Part shown: piece by piece, positions 51,299 through 58,898 of the stretch
How positions within the stretch are numbered: the stretch's first letter is position 1
Layout: every line of letters begins with the position of its first letter
NCBI GenBank assembly: GCA_046318675.1
Contig: JBKCUA010000014.1
Span: forward strand, 32,378-96,377
Origin: JBKCUA01 sp046318675
Lineage (GTDB): Bacteria; Pseudomonadota; Alphaproteobacteria; JAJTHO01
Reading direction: 5' to 3'
Length of the DNA stretch: 64,000 nucleotides
The notes under the pieces: model-generated
What the model was told of the DNA's origin: nothing
What the model saw: the letters and a program-made list of their open reading frames with translations, nothing else
Database searches by the model: none
Program-made: the position numbers and the translations under genes

Positions 51299-52239
51299 AA
51301 ATTACTATCCCCCAAGAACTTCTTGGTGAGCGTCTGGATAAAATTGCCGCTCGCCTTTTCGCAGAGCTATCGCGCACCCGCCTGCAACAACTTATCCTAA
51401 CAAACCATGTGTTTATTGATAGTACCGCCGCAACTAACCCCGCTCAACGCATAAAGCATGGCGAAACAATAGAAATCATTATTCCTGAAATAACACCAAT
51501 GATTCTGAAACCTGACACTAGAGAGCTTGATATATTGTATGAGGATGAACAACTTATCGTACTCAATAAACCAGCGGGACTGGTAGTCCATCCGGGTGCA
51601 GGCAATCAAAACGGTACCCTAGTACATCGTCTGCTGCATCATTGTGGCTCTGGCATCCTATCTATTGGCGGGGTGGAGCGTCCGGGTATTGTCCACCGCC
51701 TTGATAAAGACACCAGTGGTATTATGGTTGTGGCCAAGACCGACTTGGCTCATCGCCATCTGAGCCGCCAATTTGCCGCCCGGACGATGGAACGTGCCTA
51801 TCTGGCCATCTGCCACGGTATACCAAGCCCCACACAAGGCACTTGGACAGGTGCCATTGGACGCCACCCCCAACACCGGCAAAAAATGGCTGTACTACAA
51901 AGTGGTGGACGACCAGCATCCACTAGCTATTCTGTTCTAGAACAGTACAATACTATAGCCAGCCTAGTACGTTGCCGCCTGCACACTGGCCGCACTCATC
52001 AAATCCGCGTGCATTTCAGTCATCATAAATATCCGCTTATCGGTGATCCCGTGTACGGGAGGGCAGGGGAGGTCAAAGGCTTACCAGACTATGTGAAATT
52101 TTTCCCGCGCCAAGCACTGCACGCTTTTTTGCTGGGGTTTACTCACCCTATAACAGGCGAAGTACTACGATTTGAACGCCCAGCTCCGGAAGATTTTGAA
52201 ATATTAAAAAAGATATTGCGGCCAGTTTTCCCTCACTGA
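51295..52239 (+). CDS. rluD: 23S rRNA pseudouridine synthase RluD family
   Basis: A 314-residue pseudouridine synthase. N-terminal S4 RNA-binding domain (LGERLDKIAARLFAELSRTR), then YEDEQLIVLNKPAGLVVHPG, the catalytic motif GIVHRLDKDTSGIMVVAKT with the essential Asp, and TGRTHQIRVHFSHHKYPLIG. By similarity it modifies helix 69 of 23S rRNA. GTG start at 51295 overlaps the preceding stop. Converges with ccmE with a 7-base overlap. Confidence 0.92.
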   Translation: MKITIPQELLGERLDKIAARLFAELSRTRLQQLILTNHVFIDSTAATNPAQRIKHGETIEIIIPEITPMILKPDTRELDILYEDEQLIVLNKPAGLVVHPGAGNQNGTLVHRLLHHCGSGILSIGGVERPGIVHRLDKDTSGIMVVAKTDLAHRHLSRQFAARTMERAYLAICHGIPSPTQGTWTGAIGRHPQHRQKMAVLQSGGRPASTSYSVLEQYNTIASLVRCRLHTGRTHQIRVHFSHHKYPLIGDPVYGRAGEVKGLPDYVKFFPRQALHAFLLGFTHPITGEVLRFERPAPEDFEILKKILRPVFPH

Positions 52240-52676
52240 CCTTTCCAGTGTCCTGTATCCTTCAAAGCCTTTGCCACTTCCGGCGGTAAATAATTCTCAT
52301 CATGCTTGGCCAATACACGACGGGCAACAAACACATTTTCAATAAAATACCCCTCAGCAACAACGCCTTGGCCTTCTCGAAATAATGATGGCATAAGACC
52401 ATTGTATTGTACCGCTACCTGTGCTGTTCCATCGGATACGATAAATTTATGATTTACACCGATAATATTCCAACTTCCCACCTCAACCAAGCCGCCCAAG
52501 CGAACCGATTTCTTCGTACGATGCAGTTCCTCCCCCAAGGGCGTTCCCACTAGAGCCGCTGGGCTGTAAAAATATAAAAGATTGTCCTGAAATGCTCGAA
52601 GTGTCAGCGTAATCCCACCTCCAGCCAATAACATACTAACGGCTAATGCCAGTGCCCGACGATGTTTTGGCTTCAT
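52233..52676 (-). CDS. ccmE: Cytochrome c maturation haem chaperone CcmE
   Basis: Periplasmic haem chaperone anchored by one N-terminal helix (ALALAVSMLLAGGGITLTL). The 147-residue product has the OB-fold strands LGGLVEVGSW and YNGLMPSLFREGQGVVAEG and the haem-binding C-terminus VLAKHDENYLPPEV, with the covalent-haem His in KHDENY. Last gene of ccmBCDE; 4-base overlap with ccmD. Confidence 0.96.
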   Translation of the reverse strand: MKPKHRRALALAVSMLLAGGGITLTLRAFQDNLLYFYSPAALVGTPLGEELHRTKKSVRLGGLVEVGSWNIIGVNHKFIVSDGTAQVAVQYNGLMPSLFREGQGVVAEGYFIENVFVARRVLAKHDENYLPPEVAKALKDTGHWKGQ

Positions 52677-52771
52677 GAACGACGACTCTCTCGCAATTGA
52701 TATAGAGTATACCCAACAAAAAGCAGTAAAACTGCGATACTAATACCCCAAGCAGCAATGACATAATTCAT
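52673..52771 (-). CDS. ccmD: Haem exporter small subunit CcmD
   Basis: A 32-residue single-helix protein, NYVIAAWGISIAVLLLFVGY then TLYQLRESRRS, with the typical basic C-terminus. ATG at 52771 has AGGA five bases upstream and overlaps the ccmC stop by four bases. It holds CcmC/CcmE together in other bacteria. A longer frame to 52885 lies within ccmC and is not used. Confidence 0.9.
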   Translation of the reverse strand: MNYVIAAWGISIAVLLLFVGYTLYQLRESRRS

Positions 52772-53469
52772 AAGATTCCTCGTTGACGGGCTAAACGTCT
52801 TTGCTGATACAATATTTCTATCCAGGAAAGAACCAGTGCACTCACCAGTGCTATCATCCCTAATGCACATAACAGCAACGGCCATAAAAACTCCTCATGC
52901 ACCGCCGGGGCTGCAAAACGGCTTAGACTGGCCGGCTGATGCAAGGTATTCCACCACTCCACTGAAAACTTTATAATAGGCAAGTTAATAGCCCCTAACA
53001 CACCTAATACTGCTGCGCTACGACCAAGCTCACCACGTCCCCGCATCACTAAATAAGCACCATACAAAAGGAATAATACCAACACTGAAGTCAACCGTGC
53101 ATCCCACACCCACCACGTCCCCCAAGTGGGTTTACCCCAGATGCTACCTGTTACCAAACACAAAGCTGTCATCACTATACCCACCCGGGCTAGTGCCTGA
53201 GCGGCAAGATCAGCAAGACGATGACCATGAATAAGGTATAAGGTCGCACTAATCGCCAATACAGCGTAACAAAACATCGCCATCCACGCCAATGGCACAT
53301 GAAGATACATAATACGTACGGTTTCATTCTGTTGATAATCTGGTGGGCTAAAGAACAAACCCCATAATGCACCTATACCCATGGCCACCACAACAATGCC
53401 CCATAACCATGGAACTATATATTTTTTTAGAGCAAAAAATCGCGTCGGGTTAGCATAAAAAAATATCAT
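52768..53469 (-). CDS. ccmC: Haem exporter CcmC
   Basis: A 233-residue six-helix membrane protein that loads haem on CcmE. It has NETVRIMYLHVPLAWMAMF and the tryptophan-rich haem motif GTWWVWDARLTSVLVLFLLY. I chose ATG 53469, with AGAGG four bases upstream and a 4-base overlap with ccmB; a longer frame from 53550 is within ccmB. Confidence 0.95.
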   Translation of the reverse strand: MIFFYANPTRFFALKKYIVPWLWGIVVVAMGIGALWGLFFSPPDYQQNETVRIMYLHVPLAWMAMFCYAVLAISATLYLIHGHRLADLAAQALARVGIVMTALCLVTGSIWGKPTWGTWWVWDARLTSVLVLFLLYGAYLVMRGRGELGRSAAVLGVLGAINLPIIKFSVEWWNTLHQPASLSRFAAPAVHEEFLWPLLLCALGMIALVSALVLSWIEILYQQRRLARQRGIL

Positions 53470-54056
53470 AACGCCTCTCGCACAACAGTATGCCATAATA
53501 ATCCCGTCACCCACGGTGACAATGCCAGCCAAAATAATGCCTGACCCCACAATAACTCGAGCTTATTGGCACTTAAAAATAAAATCAGCGGCACCAACAA
53601 CGGAATTGCAACTAATAGACCCCAAGCCGCAGCCGTACTGCGCCCCGCAAATAACGCTTGAAAAATTGTTGCCATAGCCGTTGCGGCAAGCAACGCTGGC
53701 AATAATGACCATGTTGCAACATGATCGGTAAAAAGCTCTATCCCCAACACAAGACCAACACCTAACGGCGCACCCCAGCGGGACAAGACGACAATGATAC
53801 TCAATAACCCTAACATAGGCCAAGACAGCCCAGCCATAAACCATCGCCCATAATATGCCCGACGGGCTATTGAATTACCGTCTTGGCACGCCAAAGCTAC
53901 TGCAAGAATAATCGCAAATGATGCACCAAGGCCGCCTTCTGGCCGCACATAACTCTCAAGACCCAAAATTAATAATGCCAACACAGCAGGAGCCGCCCTA
54001 GGCCAAGCAGCAGGGACATCGTATAAAAACCAGTATAGGGAAAAAATACTCAACAT
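53466..54056 (-). CDS. ccmB: Haem exporter membrane subunit CcmB
   Basis: A 196-residue membrane protein by position and pattern: six hydrophobic segments and the region ALFAGRSTAAAWGLLVAIPLL like the conserved GLRRGGxLLxLLxLPLxxP of CcmB. Similarity is weaker than for its neighbours. The start is set at ATG 54056, just after the nrdR stop; the frame runs on to 54179 but there it overlaps conserved nrdR codons. No clear ribosome binding site. It would pair with CcmA, encoded 18 kb away. Confidence 0.8.
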   Translation of the reverse strand: MLSIFSLYWFLYDVPAAWPRAAPAVLALLILGLESYVRPEGGLGASFAIILAVALACQDGNSIARRAYYGRWFMAGLSWPMLGLLSIIVVLSRWGAPLGVGLVLGIELFTDHVATWSLLPALLAATAMATIFQALFAGRSTAAAWGLLVAIPLLVPLILFLSANKLELLWGQALFWLALSPWVTGLLWHTVVREAL

Positions 54057-54069
54057 AAAGAAGGCAAGC

Positions 54070-54525
54070 CTATACTTTCGTCTCAAGGGTGCCAATAAAT
54101 TTAGCGAAATCTCCCGCCTCACGAAAATCTCGGTACACTGAAGCAAAGCGTACATAAGCCACCGTATCAAGATCGGCAAGAGTGTTCATGACTACCTCAC
54201 CAATATGCCGCGAAGTAATTTCATGATCCCCAGCATTCTCGAGATGCCGAACAATATTGCTCGCAATTTTCTCGGTGCGCTCATCATCAAATGGACGCTT
54301 GCGCAACGCAAGGCGCAAGGCGCGCACCAATTTTTCGCGATTGAAGGGTTCAAGTTTACCGTCAGCTTTGCGTACCATCAACTCACGCAGTTCAACCCGT
54401 TCAAAGGTTGTAAATCGTCCGCCGCATTCAGAACAAAAACGTCGGCGACGAATAATACCGCCATCTTCCGATGAGCGACTGTCTTTTACCTGCGTTTCAA
54501 GATGACCACAAAAAGGACACTTCAT
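54070..54525 (-). CDS. nrdR: Ribonucleotide reductase repressor NrdR
   Basis: A 151-residue regulator with an N-terminal zinc ribbon (KCPFCGHLETQVKDSRSSED, then CSECGGRFTTFERVE) and an ATP-cone domain (VRKADGKLEPFNREKLVRAL). It represses nrd operons according to ATP/dATP. The C-terminal segment TVAYVRFASVYRDFREAGDF is the conserved family ending. No nrd genes in the window. The 194-bp upstream gap separates it from the marR-like gene. Confidence 0.96.
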   Translation of the reverse strand: MKCPFCGHLETQVKDSRSSEDGGIIRRRRFCSECGGRFTTFERVELRELMVRKADGKLEPFNREKLVRALRLALRKRPFDDERTEKIASNIVRHLENAGDHEITSRHIGEVVMNTLADLDTVAYVRFASVYRDFREAGDFAKFIGTLETKV

Positions 54526-54688
54526 ATAAACAATTTACAGCGCAACAACGCACAAAAGAACACTTTTTTACACAGACAAGACTTTTTTTATGATGATTGA
54601 AGATCGATCATGCGGAAAATTTTTTTATACGCAATACCTGAAAAGCTAGTATTTCTGCGGTTTTCAGATGCATATTATTTCTTGCGTG

Positions 54689-54698
54689 TCATGCATGA
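54689..54698 (+). promoter_or_regulatory. 10-bp palindrome before the MarR-like gene
   Basis: TCATGCATGA, a perfect 10-bp palindrome 22 bases before the MarR-like ATG, in an otherwise AT-rich 194-bp gap that holds no gene. MarR proteins often bind such sites near their own start; a role as the autoregulatory site is a guess. Confidence 0.3.
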
Positions 54699-54719
54699 TT
54701 TGCTAAGAAGCAAAAATTA

Positions 54720-55100
54720 ATGTTACCGATTAAACTCAATGAAGCACTCGAAATATGGCGTTTGGCCTTAGCTGAATCCGTCCGTGATGACAGTCCTGAT
54801 CTAACAGCACGACAGATGGCAATTATGCTCACTTGTTATCTTGTTTCGCCACCACATACGGTGCGGGGGCTTGCTGAAGGTTTAAAGATTTCAAAACCTG
54901 CCGTAACCCGTGCTCTTGATCGATTACAGGACTATGGTTTCATCCGTCGCAAAACCGATGAAGACGATCGGCGCAGCGTATTGGTACAACGAACGATCAA
55001 AGGCTCTGTATACCTCAGTGAATTTGCCGAACATGTTGTCAATGCCGCCAGAAGTCTTAATCCAGACAACGTCCCCACCGTTGATCTCATGACCTTATAG
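54720..55100 (+). CDS. MarR-family transcriptional regulator
   Basis: A 126-residue winged-helix protein: SPPHTVRGLAEGLKISKPAVTRALDRLQDYGFIRR (helix-turn-helix in the middle of this stretch) and the wing KTDEDDRRSVLVQRTIKGSV. It is shorter than most MarR proteins and lacks part of the dimer helix. First gene of a four-gene cluster with the SET, ATP-grasp and GNAT genes; spacing to the next gene is 8 bp. Likely controls this cluster. Confidence 0.85.
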   Translation: MLPIKLNEALEIWRLALAESVRDDSPDLTARQMAIMLTCYLVSPPHTVRGLAEGLKISKPAVTRALDRLQDYGFIRRKTDEDDRRSVLVQRTIKGSVYLSEFAEHVVNAARSLNPDNVPTVDLMTL

Positions 55101-55108
55101 AGGATTAT

Positions 55109-55555
55109 ATGCCCGCTACTGTTTTACGCACTGTTACCGATGAAAATCTTGAATACACCGTCAAGAAATCTTCCCGTGTAGACATCAACAGTTCCCTTGT
55201 TTACATCGCTCCCAGCCTTGGACGTGGCAATGGTTTGTTTCTCGCAAAAGATGTTCCTGCCGGGATCATCATTGCGTCAGGCCCTGGCATTGAGATTGCG
55301 CCAGAAGAATGGGAAGCCTTCGATAAAACCAATCCTTCTAACTATGCGTTTGAACACCCGCGTGATGTCAATGCGGCAATTTTAGTGCTTGGTCTGCCTA
55401 GCATTCTAAACCATAGCCATACGCCCAACTGTCGGTATCAGTGGGATCATCATGAGGGGATTTGTTGGGTACTGAACATGATCACACTCAGTGATTTAAA
55501 AGCCGATACCGAACTTACTTTCGATTACGAATGCAGCTGGTTTGATGTTGTATGA
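55109..55555 (+). CDS. SET domain protein (lysine methyltransferase-like)
   Basis: A 148-residue single-domain SET protein. It has APSLGRGNGLFLAKDVPAG, LPSILNHSHTPNCRYQWDHH (the NHSxxPNC knot of SET domains) and ADTELTFDYECSWF (the ELTFDY SAM/substrate motif). SET proteins usually methylate lysines. No pre-SET or post-SET cysteines and no extra DNA- or chromatin-related domain. Second gene of the cluster; target unknown, perhaps a product or protein acted on by the neighbouring ligase. Confidence 0.85.
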   Translation: MPATVLRTVTDENLEYTVKKSSRVDINSSLVYIAPSLGRGNGLFLAKDVPAGIIIASGPGIEIAPEEWEAFDKTNPSNYAFEHPRDVNAAILVLGLPSILNHSHTPNCRYQWDHHEGICWVLNMITLSDLKADTELTFDYECSWFDVV

Positions 55556-55604
55556 GCAACGTTTTTGATAACAAAATGGCAACACTTTGGAGGTATAAAA
55601 AATT

Positions 55605-56711
55605 ATGACTTCCGTTCCACGACGTTTTCCCAAATTGTTGCAGGCACCGATACTTCGCAACATTGGCGTTATTCTTGGCGATCCACGCCTTCCCGATCCA
55701 TGCAAGCCTGGGGGTAAATTCGTTCCTCAAGATCTTGATGACCTAGCTGCTCTTAAAACAGCACTGGCCAGTTTAAGCGATTACACGATTACCTATCTAA
55801 CCAACCATGATGCACTGTGGGATGAACTTAAAACATTACGACCCGACTTAGTGCTCAACTTCTGTGATAATGGTTTTGCCAATCGCCCAGCACAAGAGCT
55901 TCATGTTCCGGCAATGCTGGAAATACTCGGCATTCCCTATACTGGTGCACCACCAGCCACTTTGAGTTTTTGTTATGATAAGGCCGCCGTTTCAGCCCAT
56001 GCGAAACGCCTTGGCATTCCAGTTCCTGAAGAGCACGTATTGTTATCAGGTCAGCGATTTAATCCCCACGCTTGGAATATGTACCCGGCATTTGTGAAAT
56101 TGCGCAGTTCAGATAATAGCATCGGTCTTGATGAAACGGATATTGTCATCGTCGAAAACGCCATAGATTTACAACGAGCCGTTACCGCCAAGCGCAAAGC
56201 ATTCCCCAAAGCCGATTTATTGATCCAGGAATTTCTTCCTGGCAAGGAATACCGCGCCCAAATTTTTGGCAACAAGAGCAGCGGCTTTGTCTTCTCTCCC
56301 CCCGGCGTGTGGAAACTCGGTCAAGAAAACAGTGCCCGATTCCTTAGCTATTCCTACAAATTTGGACTACTCTCCAAGGAAGATGCCAACCGTTTTGCCG
56401 AGGCCACCCCAGCGGAAGCCTTGGCCGATCCCGATCGTCCTATTGTCGAACAGCATTGCCAAAAACTGGTGGACACCTTGCGGTGTTATGACTATTGTTC
56501 TATTGAGTTTCGTGCGGCTGGTGACGGCACTATGAAACTCCTTGAAGTCAACCCCAACACCAGTTGGGAGTTAGGCAGCCTCCTCGCCGAAGAAGACGAA
56601 CCAGAAGGCTTTTTCTATGCCGATGCACTCCGCTTTATCCTCGAATCCGCCGAAATCCGCAGCGTTGGAAAAAAGGCCGCAATCCTCAAACCGCAATTTT
56701 GTCTTGCGTGA
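55605..56711 (+). CDS. ATP-grasp ligase, D-Ala-D-Ala ligase-like
   Basis: A 368-residue ATP-grasp enzyme. N-terminal pre-ATP domain with NIGVILGDPRLPDPCKPG and LVLNFCDNGFANRPAQELHV; ATP-grasp motifs are YTGAPPATLSFCYDKAAVSA, FVKLRSSDNSIGLDE, LIQEFLPGKEYRAQIFG and the metal-binding end IEFRAAGDGTMKLLEVNPNT. It differs from Ddl in the substrate-binding end and in its large N-terminal part, so it probably joins other amino acids or peptides. A GGAGG site lies 11 bases upstream. No mur/fts genes are nearby, which argues against a cell-wall role. Confidence 0.82.
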   Translation: MTSVPRRFPKLLQAPILRNIGVILGDPRLPDPCKPGGKFVPQDLDDLAALKTALASLSDYTITYLTNHDALWDELKTLRPDLVLNFCDNGFANRPAQELHVPAMLEILGIPYTGAPPATLSFCYDKAAVSAHAKRLGIPVPEEHVLLSGQRFNPHAWNMYPAFVKLRSSDNSIGLDETDIVIVENAIDLQRAVTAKRKAFPKADLLIQEFLPGKEYRAQIFGNKSSGFVFSPPGVWKLGQENSARFLSYSYKFGLLSKEDANRFAEATPAEALADPDRPIVEQHCQKLVDTLRCYDYCSIEFRAAGDGTMKLLEVNPNTSWELGSLLAEEDEPEGFFYADALRFILESAEIRSVGKKAAILKPQFCLA

Positions 56712-57153
56712 GGCGACGGTTGCCGATGCGGCGACTATAGCCCAGTTTGAACAAATTTTTTTTGGTGATCGTTCTTTTGATGAATGTCGTCTTTACGAAG
56801 AAGATATTCTTGAATACTTCAATGATCCGGACACCCGATTTATTTTTGCCTGCATCAGCGATATTCCTATCGGCTATGCCGTTGGCTGGGTTCATGATGG
56901 CATAGTGGAAACATTATCTCTTGCCGTAATGGCCGAGCATCGGCGCACTGGCGCGGCCTCCGCCTTGCTCCGCGCTGTAGAACATTGGGGTCTTAAACAC
57001 GGCGTTACCATCGCCCAACTCGAATCCCACATCGCCAAAGAACACCCCAGTAAGTTTTACCCAACCCAAGGTTATCGGGTGGCCAGACAAGTGCCAAGGT
57101 ATTACCTTGATGGGGGCGACGCATTAGTATGGCGCAAAGAAATCTCGGCATAA
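56617..57153 (+). CDS. GNAT-family acetyltransferase
   Basis: A 178-residue GNAT protein. The fold starts at FVLREATVADAATIAQFEQI; acetyl-CoA motif SLAVMAEHRRTGAASALLRA (Q/RxxGxG/A type) and LESHIAKEHPSKFYPTQGY follow. ATG 56617 has AGAAGG eight bases upstream and overlaps the ATP-grasp gene by 95 bases; a TTG at 56704 would start nearer the fold. Its 3' end overlaps the converging glycosyltransferase by 52 bases. Last gene of the four-gene cluster; an acetyl donor step on the ligase product is plausible but inferred. Confidence 0.82.
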   Translation: MPMHSALSSNPPKSAALEKRPQSSNRNFVLREATVADAATIAQFEQIFFGDRSFDECRLYEEDILEYFNDPDTRFIFACISDIPIGYAVGWVHDGIVETLSLAVMAEHRRTGAASALLRAVEHWGLKHGVTIAQLESHIAKEHPSKFYPTQGYRVARQVPRYYLDGGDALVWRKEISA

Positions 57154-58169
57154 AGCCGATGGTACGCTTCCAGCACCGCCGCCTTTGTATAATATTGCAC
57201 ATAACGCCGACGCCCTTGATGGGCGAGATGTTCGCCTAGGCTTTTATCTTCACGCACCCGTTTGATTGCTGCGGCAAGGGCTGGGGCGTCATCAATAGGA
57301 ACAAAAAGCCCTGTTTCTCCTTCTGTGACGTACTGAAGCGGGCCGGCGGCCATGCTGACAATAAGAGGCTTTGTTGCTGCCCACGCCTCAAACAACACCC
57401 GCCCCACTGGCTCATATCGGGAAGGAAATACAACAGCATCAGCCGCTTGCAGCAATGCCCCCCGATCAGTGCGCCATCCTAAAAACCTCACTCTATCCTC
57501 AAGATTTAACCGCTGACACAAGGATCGCAACGCGGTCTCCTCATCCCCCGTTCCGGCCAACCATAAATACACCCCTGGCACTAAAGCCAAGGCCTCCAAC
57601 AACACATCCGCCGCCTTGCTCTTGTGCAATCGCCCCAAAAATAACAGCACAAAAGCGTCCTTTGGGGTATCCAGCGTTGCCCGATCGACAGCAGGCACAT
57701 TTTGGCAAAAATCAACAAAATGGGGAATCACCGTAATTTTTGCCCGAGGTACTTTGTGCGTCTCCAAATGCCGGCCAATATCCGGGGCGGCGGCAATAAA
57801 AGCATCCGCGCCCTTAAAAGCCGTGACTTTATAATAGCCGCCAAGGCGGGCGATAGTTTTGTAGTGACTGGATCGCGGCGTTTTTTCCGCTGCCCGTCGC
57901 ATCCACGTTTGCACTATCCTTGGTTGCCACCTCCGAAACAGCCAGCGCAGGTACAGCGGTGTCCAGAGATCAAACACCCCACCAAAAGGCGCAGTAGCGT
58001 AAGTGATCCCTGCTTCCTTCAAAAGACGCTGGCGTTCTGCGTGAGGGCGCAAGACGACGCGCACAGGCCAGCCGGCCTCGTGCTGAGCCAACACGGTATC
58101 AAGACACGCGGTCTCTGCACCGCCGGCCTCACCACCGGCAAGGGTGTGCACAATAAGGGGGAGGTTCAT
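57102..58169 (-). CDS. Glycosyltransferase family 4
   Basis: A 355-residue GT-B enzyme: VHTLAGGEAGGAETACLDTV (first Rossmann start), VIPHFVDFCQNVP, LLFLGRLHKSKAADVLLEAL, FLGWRTDRGALLQAADAVVF and PSRYEPVGRVLFEAWAATKP, with the conserved EPVGRVLFEAW acidic motif. It should transfer a sugar from a nucleotide donor, for example in surface polysaccharide or LPS. The C-terminal 17 residues overlap the GNAT gene on the other strand, so they are less certain. No other sugar genes nearby. Confidence 0.9.
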   Translation of the reverse strand: MNLPLIVHTLAGGEAGGAETACLDTVLAQHEAGWPVRVVLRPHAERQRLLKEAGITYATAPFGGVFDLWTPLYLRWLFRRWQPRIVQTWMRRAAEKTPRSSHYKTIARLGGYYKVTAFKGADAFIAAAPDIGRHLETHKVPRAKITVIPHFVDFCQNVPAVDRATLDTPKDAFVLLFLGRLHKSKAADVLLEALALVPGVYLWLAGTGDEETALRSLCQRLNLEDRVRFLGWRTDRGALLQAADAVVFPSRYEPVGRVLFEAWAATKPLIVSMAAGPLQYVTEGETGLFVPIDDAPALAAAIKRVREDKSLGEHLAHQGRRRYVQYYTKAAVLEAYHRLYAEISLRHTNASPPSR

Positions 58170-58274
58170 GTTATATTATGCTCACACATGAAAATTTCAC
58201 CCGGTAAGATACGCTAGGAATAATATCATCATAAAGCAGATGCACCGCCATGAGCAATGCTTTAAAATAGTTCC

Positions 58275-58898
58275 ATGTCCATCACTCCCCACCGCGCCTT
58301 TGTTGTCGGCACTGATACCAACGTCGGCAAAACCCTGATTGCCGCAGCCCTGACGCAGGCTTGGCAAGCACAGTATTTTAAACCCGTACAAAGCGGCACC
58401 CTTGAAAGCGACGATACCGAAACAGTGATCAGACTGGCCAACGTGCCGCCGCATCGCATCATTGCGCCGCTCTACCGTTTTGCAGCCCCCTTATCCCCTC
58501 ATGAGGCCGCACGCGAAGAAGGTCTAAGCCTTTCTCTGGCAATGTTCCCGAACTACGCCACGGAAGGGTCGCTGGTGGTCGAGGGTGCTGGCGGGTTGCT
58601 CAGCCCCGTAACAGAAGACGCAACAGTACTGGATTTGGTGCGCCGCTGGAACTTGCCCACCGTGCTAGTGACCCGCAGCGGTCTCGGGACGATTAACCAC
58701 ACCATGCTCAGTATTGAGGCTCTTAGGGCACGAGGTGTTCCGTTATTAATGGTCGTGTTAAACGGCCCGGCACAGCCTGAAACCTCCCGCTATCTCAAAG
58801 AACGTGTTGGTGCCCCCTTAGTAGAAATACCCCAGTACGCTGCACTAACAAAAACCGCGATAATTAATGCAGCCGAACGGTTACTGCTTAACTTTTAA
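58275..58898 (+). CDS. bioD: Dethiobiotin synthetase
   Basis: Closes the ureido ring of dethiobiotin from DAPA, CO2 and ATP. The 207-residue product has the P-loop VGTDTNVGKTLIAAALTQ, YFKPVQSGTLESDDTETV, VVEGAGGLLSPVTEDATVLD and VTRSGLGTINHTMLSIEAL. The 3' end overlaps dxs (converging) by 11 bases. No other bio genes are in the window. Confidence 0.95.
   Translation: MSITPHRAFVVGTDTNVGKTLIAAALTQAWQAQYFKPVQSGTLESDDTETVIRLANVPPHRIIAPLYRFAAPLSPHEAAREEGLSLSLAMFPNYATEGSLVVEGAGGLLSPVTEDATVLDLVRRWNLPTVLVTRSGLGTINHTMLSIEALRARGVPLLMVVLNGPAQPETSRYLKERVGAPLVEIPQYAALTKTAIINAAERLLLNF

Noticed and set aside
53463..54179. A longer ccmB starting inside nrdR
   Set aside because: The extra 41 codons lie out of frame over conserved nrdR codons, so they are chance coding potential.
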